From Salmonella bongori NCTC 12419 (GTDB taxonomy: Bacteria > Pseudomonadota > Gammaproteobacteria > Enterobacterales > Enterobacteriaceae), in contig NC_015761.1 in the NCBI RefSeq assembly GCF_000252995.1, positions 3,782,001 through 3,846,000 of the forward strand: DNA of 64,000 bases. The letters run 5' to 3'. The notes below the pieces were generated by a model. It was not told where the DNA came from. It did no database searches and saw nothing but the letters and a program-made list of their open reading frames with translations. Positions 20,516 through 29,455 of this stretch are shown piece by piece (the stretch's first letter is position 1; each line of letters starts with the position of its first letter). Position numbers and translations under genes: made by a program.

Positions 20516-21259
20516 ATGCAGCCCCATATTCGACTTAACACAAACATGACCCGCGCGAAATATGCGCTTTTGCCCGGTGATCCTGGACGGGTGGACAGAA
20601 TCGCCCGCTTTCTTGATAACGCTGAGATCATAGGGCAAAACCGTGAGTTTCGTGCGGCTCGCGGTTGGTATCAGGGGGTTGAAATCGTGGTGCTCTCCAC
20701 GGGAATCGGCGGACCCTCTACCGCCATTGCCATTGAAGAGTTAAGCCAGATTGGCGTCAATACGTTAATCCGTATCGGCAGCTGCGGCGCATTGCAGGAC
20801 TCGTTAGCATTGGGGGATGTGATAATCGCCCACGGCGCGGTGGCCGATGACGGCACCAGCAAAACCTATGCGCCCGCCAGCTATCCGGCCTGTGCAGACC
20901 CGTATCTTACCGCCACGCTGATACAGCAGGCGCAACAGATGAATATCTCTACCGTTTGCGGGTTGGTGCGCAGCCACGACAGTTTTTATACTGACCGTGA
21001 AGCTGAACTGGATGCCGAATGGTCGGCCCGGGGGATTCTCGGCGCGGATATGGAAACCGCTGCGTTAATGGTTGTGGGCGCACTACGCGGGCTCCGTACG
21101 GCGTCGTTGCTAAACGTGGTCGTCGCTCATGATGGCTGTCTGGAGAGCAGTATTAACCATTATGTTCAGCAGGAAACCTTGTGTCAGCAAGGCGAAGAAC
21201 GCCAGATTGCTCTGGCGCTTCAGGCCATTTATTTCGATAGTTTGCAAGGAGAGCAGTAA
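20516..21259 (+). CDS. Nucleoside phosphorylase, uridine-phosphorylase-like with altered specificity residues
   Basis: 247 residues; start after AAGGAGACGGGAG. PNP/UDP family: PGDPGRV (20-26, phosphate), REF (43-45), STGIGGPST (61-69), RIGSCGA (86-92, phosphate loop), SHDSFY (153-158), ADMET (177-181, ribose). Compared with E. coli Udp (recalled), the Gln166/Arg168 pair that grips uracil is replaced (FYPGQER becomes FYTDREA) and the following loop is about 13 residues shorter. It does carry an Asp (VVAHD, D206) where purine phosphorylases have their catalytic Asp. So phosphorolysis of a nucleoside is likely, but uridine may not be the substrate; a purine nucleoside or nicotinamide riboside are alternatives (inference). 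The stop overlaps the start of the transporter gene by one base. Confidence 0.85.
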   Translation: MQPHIRLNTNMTRAKYALLPGDPGRVDRIARFLDNAEIIGQNREFRAARGWYQGVEIVVLSTGIGGPSTAIAIEELSQIGVNTLIRIGSCGALQDSLALGDVIIAHGAVADDGTSKTYAPASYPACADPYLTATLIQQAQQMNISTVCGLVRSHDSFYTDREAELDAEWSARGILGADMETAALMVVGALRGLRTASLLNVVVAHDGCLESSINHYVQQETLCQQGEERQIALALQAIYFDSLQGEQ

Positions 21260-21987
21260 TGGACTTTTTCAGCATTAACAATGTGATGGTCAACATTCCT
21301 CTCGGCGAAGGCGGATATGCGCTGTCGTGGATTGAGGCTATCGGCACCCTTTTTGGCTTATTGTGCATCTGGTGCGCCAGTCGGGAAAAAATCATTAATT
21401 ACCTGTTTGGCTTGATTAACGTCACTCTGTTTGCCGCTATCTTTTTTCAGATTCAACTGTACGCCAGTTTGCTGCTTCAGGTGTTTTTCTTTGTGGCGAA
21501 TATTTACGGCTGGTATGCGTGGAGCCGACAGAATGATGCCCAGGAAGCCGCTCTGAAAGTCCGCTGGCTTTCTCGCCAACAAACTTTGGCGCTGGGGGGC
21601 ATATGCATAATTGCCATTCTACTGATGACGCTGTTTATCGATCCGGTATTCGCTATGTTGACTCGCGTTATGCTCGCACTGTTGCAAATGGTAGGCGTTC
21701 AGGTGGCGATGCCTGAACTACAGCCGGACGCATTCCCGTTCTGGGATTCCACGATGCTGGTGCTGTCGATTGCGGCCATGGTCCTCATGACGCGTAAGTA
21801 TGTGGAAAACTGGCTGCTGTGGGTACTCATTGATGTGATTAGCGTTGTGATCTATGCGGTTCAGGGGGTTTACGCGATGTCGCTGGAATACATCCTTCTG
21901 ACGGCGATTGCAGTGATGGGCTCTTATCGTTGGATCAAGAGTGCGCGACGTAACGGTTATACGCCGCTTGCCGCCAGCACCTGCTAA
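21259..21987 (+). CDS. PnuC-family nucleoside/vitamin transporter
   Basis: 242 residues with seven to eight predicted membrane segments. It is a close paralogue of enterobacterial PnuC: it begins MDFFSINNVMVNIPLGEGGY and keeps INVTLFAAIFFQIQLYASLL, ANIYGWYAWSR and MPELQPDAFPFWDS. PnuC proteins are facilitators that hold a ribosylated vitamin or nucleoside with a WxxW motif. The chromosomal pnuC beside nadA lies elsewhere in these genomes, so this should be a second copy; its ligand is not readable. TAATG overlap with the phosphorylase gene suggests coupled translation and a shared substrate. Confidence 0.85.
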   Translation: MDFFSINNVMVNIPLGEGGYALSWIEAIGTLFGLLCIWCASREKIINYLFGLINVTLFAAIFFQIQLYASLLLQVFFFVANIYGWYAWSRQNDAQEAALKVRWLSRQQTLALGGICIIAILLMTLFIDPVFAMLTRVMLALLQMVGVQVAMPELQPDAFPFWDSTMLVLSIAAMVLMTRKYVENWLLWVLIDVISVVIYAVQGVYAMSLEYILLTAIAVMGSYRWIKSARRNGYTPLAASTC

Positions 21988-21997
21988 TTTGCCTTTT

Positions 21998-22023
21998 ACA
22001 GGCTGCCTGAAAAGGCAGCCTGT
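21998..22023 (+). terminator. Hairpin ending the nucleoside islet
   Basis: A perfect 11-base stem ACAGGCTGCCT/AGGCAGCCTGT with a GAAA tetraloop lies 11 bases after the PnuC-like stop codon. The following T tract is weak, so termination may be partial. Confidence 0.75.
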
Positions 22024-22086
22024 TACTCCCCTGGCCTCGCTTTCTGCTACAATCCCTCCCCCGTTCGAAGATTGAGCACTATTCCC

Positions 22087-24111
22087 ATGCGTTTAAATCC
22101 CGGCCAACAACACGCTGTCGAATTCGTCACCGGACCCTGCCTGGTGCTGGCAGGGGCGGGTTCCGGTAAGACCCGCGTGATCACCAATAAAATCGCGCAC
22201 CTGATCCGCGGGTGTGGTTATCAGGCGCGGCATATCGCCGCAGTGACTTTTACCAATAAAGCGGCGCGTGAGATGAAAGAACGTGTCGGGCAAACGCTGG
22301 GGCGTAAAGAGGCGCGGGGATTGATGATCTCAACGTTCCATACGCTGGGGCTGGAGATTATTAAGCGCGAATACGCCGCGCTGGGGATGAAATCCAACTT
22401 CTCGCTGTTTGACGATACCGACCAGACCGCTCTGCTCAAAGAGTTGACTGAAGGTCTGATCGAAGATGACAAAATTCTGTTGCAACAGCTGATCTCGACG
22501 ATCTCCAACTGGAAAAACGATCTTAAAACGCCTGCGCAGGCGGCGGCCAGCGCGATCGGCGAACGTGACCGCATATTTGCTCATTGCTATGGTTTGTACG
22601 ATGCGCACATGAAAGCCTGCAATGTGCTCGACTTTGACGATCTGATCCTGCTGCCGACGCTGTTATTACAGCGAAATGAAGAAGTGCGTGAACGCTGGCA
22701 AAACAAAATCCGCTATCTGCTGGTGGATGAATACCAGGACACTAACACCAGCCAGTATGAGCTGGTTAAGCTGCTGGTCGGGCAACGCGCGCGATTTACG
22801 GTGGTGGGTGATGATGACCAGTCCATCTACTCCTGGCGGGGCGCTCGCCCGCAAAACCTGGTGTTACTGAGCCAGGATTTCCCGGCGTTGCAGGTGATCA
22901 AGCTGGAGCAAAACTACCGTTCTTCGGGCCGTATTCTGAAGGCGGCAAATATTCTTATCGCCAATAATCCACACGTCTTTGAAAAACGCCTCTTTTCCGA
23001 ACTCGGTTACGGTGCGGAACTGAAAGTCTTAAGCGCCAATAATGAGGAGCATGAGGCGGAGCGGGTAACGGGAGAACTGATCGCGCATCACTTTGTGAAT
23101 AAGACTCAGTACAAGGATTACGCCATTCTGTACCGTGGAAATCATCAATCGCGGGTATTTGAAAAATTTCTTATGCAGAACCGCATTCCGTATAAAATTT
23201 CCGGCGGCACATCATTTTTCTCCCGTCCAGAAATTAAAGATCTGTTGGCTTACCTGCGGGTGTTGACCAATCCGGATGATGACAGCGCTTTTCTGCGTAT
23301 TGTGAATACGCCAAAGCGTGAGATTGGCCCGGCGACATTACAGAAGCTGGGGGAATGGGCAATGACCCGCAGTAAAAGCTTGTTTACCGCCAGCTTTGAT
23401 ATGGGATTAAGCCAGACGCTAACCGGGCGCGGCTACGATGCGTTAACCCGCTTCACCCACTGGCTGGCGGAGATTCAGCGCCTGGCCGAACGTGAGCCTG
23501 TTGCCGCCGTGCGCGATCTCATCCACGGTATTGATTACGAATCCTGGTTATATGAAACGTCGCCAAGCCCGAAGGCGGCGGAAATGCGCATGAAGAACGT
23601 TAACCAGCTCTTCGGCTGGATGACCGAAATGCTGGAAGGCAGCGATATTGATGAACCGATGACGCTGACCCAGGTGGTGACTCGCTTTACCCTGCGTGAC
23701 ATGATGGAGCGTGGTGAAAGTGAAGAAGAACTGGATCAGGTGCAGCTGATGACCCTTCATGCCTCTAAAGGTCTGGAATTCCCCTATGTCTTTATGGTGG
23801 GCATGGAAGAGGGATTTCTGCCGCATCAAAGCAGCATCGATGAAGACAATATCGACGAAGAGCGTCGCCTGGCCTACGTAGGTATTACCCGCGCGCAGAA
23901 AGAGCTTACTTTTACGTTATGTAAAGAGCGCCGTCAGTATGGCGAGCTGGTACGCCCGGAGCCGAGTCGTTTCCTGCTGGAGCTACCGCAGGATGATTTA
24001 ATTTGGGAACAGGAGCGCAAAGTGGTCAGTGCCGAAGAGCGCATGCAAAAAGGACAAAGCCACCTGGCTAATCTGAAAGCTATGATGGCGGCAAAGCGAG
24101 CAAAATCGTAG
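22087..24111 (+). CDS. rep: Rep, ATP-dependent DNA helicase (replisome accessory)
   Basis: 674 residues, superfamily 1A 3'-5' helicase. Walker A AGAGSGKT (about 22-29), motif II DEYQDTN, motif III DDDQSIYSWRG, motif IV QNYRSS, motif VI YVGITRAQKEL. Rep works with the replicative helicase DnaB to clear protein roadblocks. I use the ATG at 22087 (MRLNPGQQ) as in the family; an upstream in-frame ATG at 22072 would add five residues. Close paralogue of UvrD, 34 kb further right. Confidence 0.97.
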   Translation: MRLNPGQQHAVEFVTGPCLVLAGAGSGKTRVITNKIAHLIRGCGYQARHIAAVTFTNKAAREMKERVGQTLGRKEARGLMISTFHTLGLEIIKREYAALGMKSNFSLFDDTDQTALLKELTEGLIEDDKILLQQLISTISNWKNDLKTPAQAAASAIGERDRIFAHCYGLYDAHMKACNVLDFDDLILLPTLLLQRNEEVRERWQNKIRYLLVDEYQDTNTSQYELVKLLVGQRARFTVVGDDDQSIYSWRGARPQNLVLLSQDFPALQVIKLEQNYRSSGRILKAANILIANNPHVFEKRLFSELGYGAELKVLSANNEEHEAERVTGELIAHHFVNKTQYKDYAILYRGNHQSRVFEKFLMQNRIPYKISGGTSFFSRPEIKDLLAYLRVLTNPDDDSAFLRIVNTPKREIGPATLQKLGEWAMTRSKSLFTASFDMGLSQTLTGRGYDALTRFTHWLAEIQRLAEREPVAAVRDLIHGIDYESWLYETSPSPKAAEMRMKNVNQLFGWMTEMLEGSDIDEPMTLTQVVTRFTLRDMMERGESEEELDQVQLMTLHASKGLEFPYVFMVGMEEGFLPHQSSIDEDNIDEERRLAYVGITRAQKELTFTLCKERRQYGELVRPEPSRFLLELPQDDLIWEQERKVVSAEERMQKGQSHLANLKAMMAAKRAKS

Positions 24112-24133
24112 CGTAAAAGCGCGGCATCTTACC

Positions 24134-24170
24134 CGTAGGCCGGATAAGCGTAGAGTAGCGCCATCCGGCA
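24134..24170. repeat. REP element between rep and gppA
   Basis: CCGTAGGCCGGATAAGCG, then a short loop, then GCGCCATCCGGC: a single REP hairpin at the convergent rep/gppA junction. Confidence 0.9.
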
Positions 24171-24178
24171 AAACAGCA

Positions 24179-25660
24179 TTACCGTACGTCCAGTGGCCAG
24201 TGGACATAGCTTTGCCACTGGCTTTCCTGATTGATCAATTCTTTACCCAGCGGGTGGTGCGCCAGCCAGCCGTCAGGCAAGGTCAATGTCAGATTCTCAT
24301 TTTGCGCCTGTAACATAATGTCTGGTACCAGATCGTCACGGCGACGGCCGGCAAAGAGAATTGCCAATCGCAGCAAACGGCATAATTGTTCCGCAACACG
24401 GGGCGGTACGGCATTTTGCTGATGAAGCGAAGAGAGATCAACCGGGTTAGTTTGATTCAGCAAGAGGGTAGCGAGCAACTTTTTCTGCGCTGGCGTATAG
24501 CCAGGGAGATCCAGATGGCGTACTAAATAAGCGGCATGGTATGGCGCCTGTTTAAAATCTATGCTCAGACCGATCTCATGCAATTGGCAAGCGCTAAGCA
24601 ACAGTTCACGACTGATAGGCTCAATATGCCAGGCATTTTCTACCTGTTTGAGGAAGTTATCCGCCAGCTTCGCCACGCGATTTGCCTGATCGGTATCGAC
24701 GATAAAGCGACGCTGAATGTTTCGCAGCGTGCGGCTGCGAATATCCTGATCCACGGCCAGGTGCAGCATCCCGTACACCAGCCCTTCGCGTAGCGCGCCG
24801 CCTGCCAGCGTCATGCACTGGATATTCAGCTCGGTGAATATTGCGATCAGAATAGCCAGCCCGCTTGGGAAAACCAGGGCACGCTCAAGCGTCAGCCCTT
24901 CGATTTCCAGCTCTTCCAGACGCCCGCACTGTATTGCACGTTGTTTTAGCTGCTGAAGTTTGGCGAGCGTAATGCGCTCATCCATTCCCTGCGCCATCAT
25001 GATTTCCTGCAGTGCCTGCACGGTGCCGGAAGCGCCCACGCAGACTTTCCAGCCATGAAAACGCAGTTCATCAGCGACCGGACGCAGCACATCGCGCGCG
25101 GCCTTTTCCGCTTTATCAAAGTTTTCTTGCGCCAGATTACGATCGCTAAAATAGCGTTCAAGCCACGTTACACAGCCCATAGACAGACTAAACAACGACG
25201 TAGTTTGCGCGCCAGTGCCGGTCACCAGCTCAGTACTGGCACCGCCAATATCCACTACCAGACGCTGATCTGCGCCACCGGTGGTATGGGCGACGCCCTG
25301 ATAAATGAGCCGCGCCTCTTCTTCGCCGCTAATAACTTGCACCGGGCAACCGAGGATAGTCTGCGCTTTCGCGATAAACTCACCGGCATTGACGGCGAGA
25401 CGCAATGTGGCGGTGGCAACCACACGGATTTGCGGCTGCGGAATATCCTGCAAACGTTCAGCAAACAGGCGCAGGCATTGCCAGCCGCGTTCCATCGCTT
25501 CGGCTGAAAGGTGATTGTCGCTGTTCAGACCGGCAGCCAGACGCACCTTGCGTTTAATTCGGGTCAGCGTCTGGATGCTTCCCGCCACCTCGCGCACCAC
25601 CAGCATATGAAAACTATTTGAGCCGAGATCAATGGCTGCATACAGCGAGGTGGAATTCAT
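24179..25660 (-). CDS. gppA: Guanosine-5'-triphosphate,3'-diphosphate pyrophosphatase
   Basis: 493 residues. Converts pppGpp to ppGpp; Ppx/GppA family of the actin-like ATPase fold. The two phosphate loops are AIDLGSNSFHM (about 9-19) and VDIGGASTE (about 143-151); the C-terminal half is the HD-like domain. The ATG at 25660 gives MNSTS, the Salmonella-type start; an ATG three codons earlier is less likely. Confidence 0.96.
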   Translation of the reverse strand: MNSTSLYAAIDLGSNSFHMLVVREVAGSIQTLTRIKRKVRLAAGLNSDNHLSAEAMERGWQCLRLFAERLQDIPQPQIRVVATATLRLAVNAGEFIAKAQTILGCPVQVISGEEEARLIYQGVAHTTGGADQRLVVDIGGASTELVTGTGAQTTSLFSLSMGCVTWLERYFSDRNLAQENFDKAEKAARDVLRPVADELRFHGWKVCVGASGTVQALQEIMMAQGMDERITLAKLQQLKQRAIQCGRLEELEIEGLTLERALVFPSGLAILIAIFTELNIQCMTLAGGALREGLVYGMLHLAVDQDIRSRTLRNIQRRFIVDTDQANRVAKLADNFLKQVENAWHIEPISRELLLSACQLHEIGLSIDFKQAPYHAAYLVRHLDLPGYTPAQKKLLATLLLNQTNPVDLSSLHQQNAVPPRVAEQLCRLLRLAILFAGRRRDDLVPDIMLQAQNENLTLTLPDGWLAHHPLGKELINQESQWQSYVHWPLDVR

Positions 25661-25796
25661 ACACTTCATCCTGCAACCTGTATCCGTGTTGGCGGTGTAC
25701 TCTTCCCCAAATCACTGACTAAAGTAAGCTCATCGGGATTCGTTTTCTTGCCGTTTCGATACAGGCTCAGTGATTTTGTGTATGGCATAACTTTTC

Positions 25797-27062
25797 TTAA
25801 CCTGAACGACGACGATTACGCGGAGCGCCTGCGCGGCGCGGTCCATTGCCGGGGCGCGAGCGCGTCAGGCGCAGCGGTTTAGGCAAATCCGTCATGAGCG
25901 CCTCTGGATTATATTTGCTGACCGGAATCGAGTGGCCGATATAGCTCTCAATCGCGGGTAAATTCAGCGCATACTCTTCGCAGGCCAGGCTAATAGAGTG
26001 TCCGCTAGCGCCTGCGCGGCCAGTACGGCCGATACGGTGAACGTAGTCTTCACAATCGTCCGGCAAATCGTAGTTAAAGACATGTGTTACGGCGGGAATA
26101 TGCAGCCCGCGCGCCGCGACATCAGTCGCCACAAGAATGTCTAAATAGCCGCGGGTGAATTCATCCAGAATCCGCAGGCGCTTTTTCTGCGCGACGTCGC
26201 CGGTTAGCAAACCAACACGATGGCCGTCTGCCGCCAGATGTCCCCAAATATCTTCGCAACGGTGCTTTGTGTTGGCGAAAATAATGGCGCGATCCGGCCA
26301 TTCTTCTTCGATTAGCGTTTGCAGTAAACGCATTTTTTCTTCATTAGAAGGATAGAACAGCTCTTCTTTAATGCGGTGGCCCGTCTTTTGCTCCGGCTCC
26401 ACTTCAACATATTCGGCGTTATTCATTTGTTCAAACGCCAGCTCGCGAACCCGGTAAGACAGCGTAGCGGAGAACAACATGTTCAGACGCTGATTCGCAG
26501 GCGGCATACGGCGGAATAGCCAACGAATGTCTTTAATAAAGCCCAGATCGTACATGCGATCGGCTTCATCAAGTACGACGACCTGAATGGCGCCGAGGTT
26601 AATGTGATTTTGTTTGGCGTAGTCGATCAGTCGGCCCGTTGTACCGATAAGAATATCGACGCCGCTTTCCAGGACTTTGAGCTGCTTGTCATAGCCATCG
26701 CCGCCGTAAGCCAGGCCTAATTTTAATCCTGTCGCTTGCGCCAATGGTTCCGCGTCGGCGTGAATTTGTACGGCTAACTCACGTGTCGGCGCCATGATCA
26801 GTGCGCGCGGTTGGTTCATCTTGCGATCATCGATCGCAGGATGAGAGAGTAAATAATGAAACGTGGACGTCAGAAACGCCATCGTTTTCCCGGTACCGGT
26901 TTGCGCCTGCCCTGCAACGTCACGACCCGCCAGCGTTAGCGGAAGGGCCAGTGCCTGAATGGGCGTACAATTATAAAACCCTTTCTTTTCAAGGGCTTCA
27001 ATCACCTGAGGGTGCAGGGCGAAGTCGGAAAACTTCTGTTCTGTTAAATGTGTTTTGCTCAT
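25797..27062 (-). CDS. rhlB: RhlB, DEAD-box RNA helicase of the degradosome
   Basis: 421 residues. Q motif, motif I AQTGTGKT (about 52-59), motif II DEAD (about 165-168), motif III SAT, motif VI HRIGRTGRAG. The C-terminal tail is Arg/Pro/Gly rich (SRPGNGPRRAGAPRNRRRSG). Helps PNPase degrade structured RNA when bound to RNase E. Diverges from trxA across a 144-base promoter region. Confidence 0.97.
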   Translation of the reverse strand: MSKTHLTEQKFSDFALHPQVIEALEKKGFYNCTPIQALALPLTLAGRDVAGQAQTGTGKTMAFLTSTFHYLLSHPAIDDRKMNQPRALIMAPTRELAVQIHADAEPLAQATGLKLGLAYGGDGYDKQLKVLESGVDILIGTTGRLIDYAKQNHINLGAIQVVVLDEADRMYDLGFIKDIRWLFRRMPPANQRLNMLFSATLSYRVRELAFEQMNNAEYVEVEPEQKTGHRIKEELFYPSNEEKMRLLQTLIEEEWPDRAIIFANTKHRCEDIWGHLAADGHRVGLLTGDVAQKKRLRILDEFTRGYLDILVATDVAARGLHIPAVTHVFNYDLPDDCEDYVHRIGRTGRAGASGHSISLACEEYALNLPAIESYIGHSIPVSKYNPEALMTDLPKPLRLTRSRPGNGPRRAGAPRNRRRSG

Positions 27063-27206
27063 AGTGTGGTAGAATATCAGCTTACTATTGCTTTACGAAA
27101 GCGTATCCGGTGAAATAAAGTCAACCTTTTGTTGGCGAAGTTAACATCAGCACCTTGTTGGTTAATGCTACACCAACGCGCCAGGCTTATTCCTGTGGAG
27201 TTATAT

Positions 27207-27536
27207 ATGAGCGATAAAATTATTCACCTGACTGACGATAGTTTTGACACGGATGTACTCAAAGCGGACGGGGCTATCCTCGTTGATTTCTGGGCAGAGT
27301 GGTGCGGGCCGTGTAAAATGATCGCTCCGATTCTGGATGAAATCGCTGACGAATATCAGGGCAAATTGACCGTTGCCAAACTGAACATTGACCAGAACCC
27401 TGGTACGGCGCCTAAATACGGCATCCGCGGTATTCCGACTCTGCTGCTGTTTAAAAACGGCGAAGTGGCGGCAACCAAAGTGGGCGCATTGTCTAAAGGT
27501 CAGCTAAAAGAGTTTCTCGACGCCAATCTGGCGTAA
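27207..27536 (+). CDS. trxA: Thioredoxin 1
   Basis: 109 residues from the ATG at 27207 ([14 protein letters not shown]), with GTGGAG upstream. Redox motif WCGPC near residues 32-36, and the cis-proline segment [11 protein letters not shown]. Reduces ribonucleotide reductase and many other proteins with electrons from TrxB. The longer in-frame start at 27129 is rejected since family members begin at MSDK. Confidence 0.98.
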
Positions 27537-27770
27537 TACCCATTATATGTCGAATGACAGAGGCGCGGATGGTATGGCCGGGCGTTTGTCATTCGTATAA
27601 TGAAAGGTATCAGGCCGTTTCGTGGCGTCCGTTGTCCTTACGTTATTCTTAAATTGTCAGGATCTCTGGACGCCCGGTCTGAGTCGTGCTAAGTTAGTAT
27701 TGACTTCGAATTAAACATACCTTATTAAGTTTGAATCTGGTTTTATCCGTCACTTCCCGTTTTTTCTCGC

Positions 27771-27869
27771 ACGAGAAGTGGAAAGATTCCTGGCTCTTCG
27801 CTCATTCCGTCTTGTCGTTTCAGTTCTGCGTACTTTCCTGTGACCAGACAGCGAACAGACATGAGTTGA
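27771..27869 (+). CDS. rhoL: rho leader reading frame (rhoL-like); ATG start replaced by ACG
   Basis: An open frame of 32 codons aligns with the E. coli RhoL leader peptide as remembered (RSGKIPGSSLIPSCRFSSAY and on to TDMS-stop). The codon that should be ATG is ACG at 27771-27773, and no in-frame ATG, GTG or TTG lies near the ribosome-site position. Either it starts at ACG at low rate or it is no longer a gene. The whole 27537-27956 leader is a known Rho autoregulation zone with premature Rho-dependent termination; the sRNA SraL is reported to act on the Salmonella rho 5'UTR, but I cannot place its pairing site. Confidence 0.5.
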   Translation, partial: TRSGKIPGSSLIPSCRFSSAYFPVTRQRTDMS

Positions 27870-27956
27870 TAGCCGTAAACAGGCATGGATGACCCTGCCA
27901 TACCATTCACAACATTAAGTTCGAGATTTACCCCAAGTTTAAGAACTCACACCATT

Positions 27957-29216
27957 ATGAATCTTACCGAATTAAAGAATACGCCGGTTTCTGAGCTGAT
28001 CACTCTCGGCGAAAGTATGGGGCTGGAAAACCTGGCCCGTATGCGTAAGCAGGACATTATTTTTGCCATCCTGAAGCAGCACGCAAAGAGTGGCGAAGAT
28101 ATCTTTGGCGACGGTGTGCTGGAGATATTGCAGGATGGATTTGGTTTCCTCCGTTCCGCAGACAGCTCCTACCTCGCCGGCCCTGACGACATCTACGTTT
28201 CCCCCAGCCAAATCCGCCGTTTCAACCTCCGCACTGGTGATACCATTTCTGGTAAGATTCGCCCGCCGAAAGAAGGTGAACGCTATTTTGCGCTGTTGAA
28301 AGTTAACGAAGTTAACTACGACAAACCAGAAAACGCCCGTAACAAAATCCTGTTTGAGAACTTAACCCCGCTGCACGCGAACTCTCGTCTGCGTATGGAG
28401 CGTGGTAACGGTTCTACAGAAGACTTAACGGCGCGGGTACTGGATCTGGCTTCACCGATTGGTCGCGGTCAGCGTGGTCTGATTGTTGCGCCGCCGAAAG
28501 CGGGTAAAACCATGCTGCTGCAGAATATCGCGCAGAGCATTGCGTACAACCATCCAGACTGCGTGCTGATGGTCTTGCTGATTGACGAACGTCCGGAAGA
28601 AGTGACCGAGATGCAGCGTCTGGTGAAAGGCGAAGTGGTTGCGTCTACCTTTGACGAACCGGCATCCCGCCACGTTCAGGTTGCGGAAATGGTTATTGAG
28701 AAGGCGAAACGCCTGGTTGAGCACAAAAAAGACGTTATCATCCTGCTCGACTCTATTACACGTCTGGCGCGTGCCTACAACACCGTGGTGCCAGCTTCTG
28801 GTAAGGTGCTGACTGGTGGTGTGGATGCCAACGCCCTGCATCGTCCGAAGCGTTTCTTCGGTGCCGCGCGTAACGTGGAAGAGGGCGGCAGCCTGACCAT
28901 TATCGCGACGGCGTTGATCGACACCGGCTCCAAGATGGATGAAGTTATCTACGAAGAGTTTAAAGGTACAGGCAACATGGAACTGCACCTCTCTCGTAAG
29001 ATCGCTGAAAAACGCGTCTTCCCGGCTATCGACTATAACCGTTCCGGTACGCGTAAAGAAGAGCTGCTTACCACTCAGGAAGAGCTGCAGAAAATGTGGA
29101 TCCTACGTAAAATCATTCATCCAATGGGTGAAATCGACGCAATGGAATTCCTCATCAATAAATTGGCGATGACCAAAACCAATGATGACTTCTTTGAGAT
29201 GATGAAGCGCTCATAA
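27957..29216 (+). CDS. rho: Transcription termination factor Rho
   Basis: 419 residues. N-terminal RNA-binding cold-shock-like domain (GFGFLRS, near residues 60-66), Walker A PPKAGKT (about 178-184), Walker B VIILLDSITRLAR, Q-loop and R-loop segments, C-terminal DDFFEMMKRS. Ring-shaped hexameric RNA translocase that ends transcription at rut sites. ATG at 27957; an earlier frame-open ATG at 27885 lies in the leader and is not used in the family. Confidence 0.98.
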   Translation: MNLTELKNTPVSELITLGESMGLENLARMRKQDIIFAILKQHAKSGEDIFGDGVLEILQDGFGFLRSADSSYLAGPDDIYVSPSQIRRFNLRTGDTISGKIRPPKEGERYFALLKVNEVNYDKPENARNKILFENLTPLHANSRLRMERGNGSTEDLTARVLDLASPIGRGQRGLIVAPPKAGKTMLLQNIAQSIAYNHPDCVLMVLLIDERPEEVTEMQRLVKGEVVASTFDEPASRHVQVAEMVIEKAKRLVEHKKDVIILLDSITRLARAYNTVVPASGKVLTGGVDANALHRPKRFFGAARNVEEGGSLTIIATALIDTGSKMDEVIYEEFKGTGNMELHLSRKIAEKRVFPAIDYNRSGTRKEELLTTQEELQKMWILRKIIHPMGEIDAMEFLINKLAMTKTNDDFFEMMKRS

Positions 29217-29231
29217 CCGAGCCATTACCTG

Positions 29232-29263
29232 AAAACGCCACGTTTTTACGTGGCGTTTTTGTT
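29232..29263 (+). terminator. rho terminator
   Basis: AAAACGCCACG-TTTTTA-CGTGGCGTTTTTG is a strong intrinsic hairpin 15 bases after the rho stop. The rest of the interval to 29455 should contain the ECA operon promoter; no clear consensus is seen. Confidence 0.9.
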
Positions 29264-29455
29264 TTATATCTGTAATCTTAACGACACATTTACAAAAAGA
29301 CGATAAACCAGAGCGGAACTTTGCGATTCATTCGTTATCGGTATCGTGTGGTTGATATTTAAACAATTCTGACTGATTCAGAGCAGGGTTTCCCTTCTGA
29401 ATAAAGGTCTTCATGGTTATACTTCTGGTATTAATTTTATCTGAGAGCACGCATT

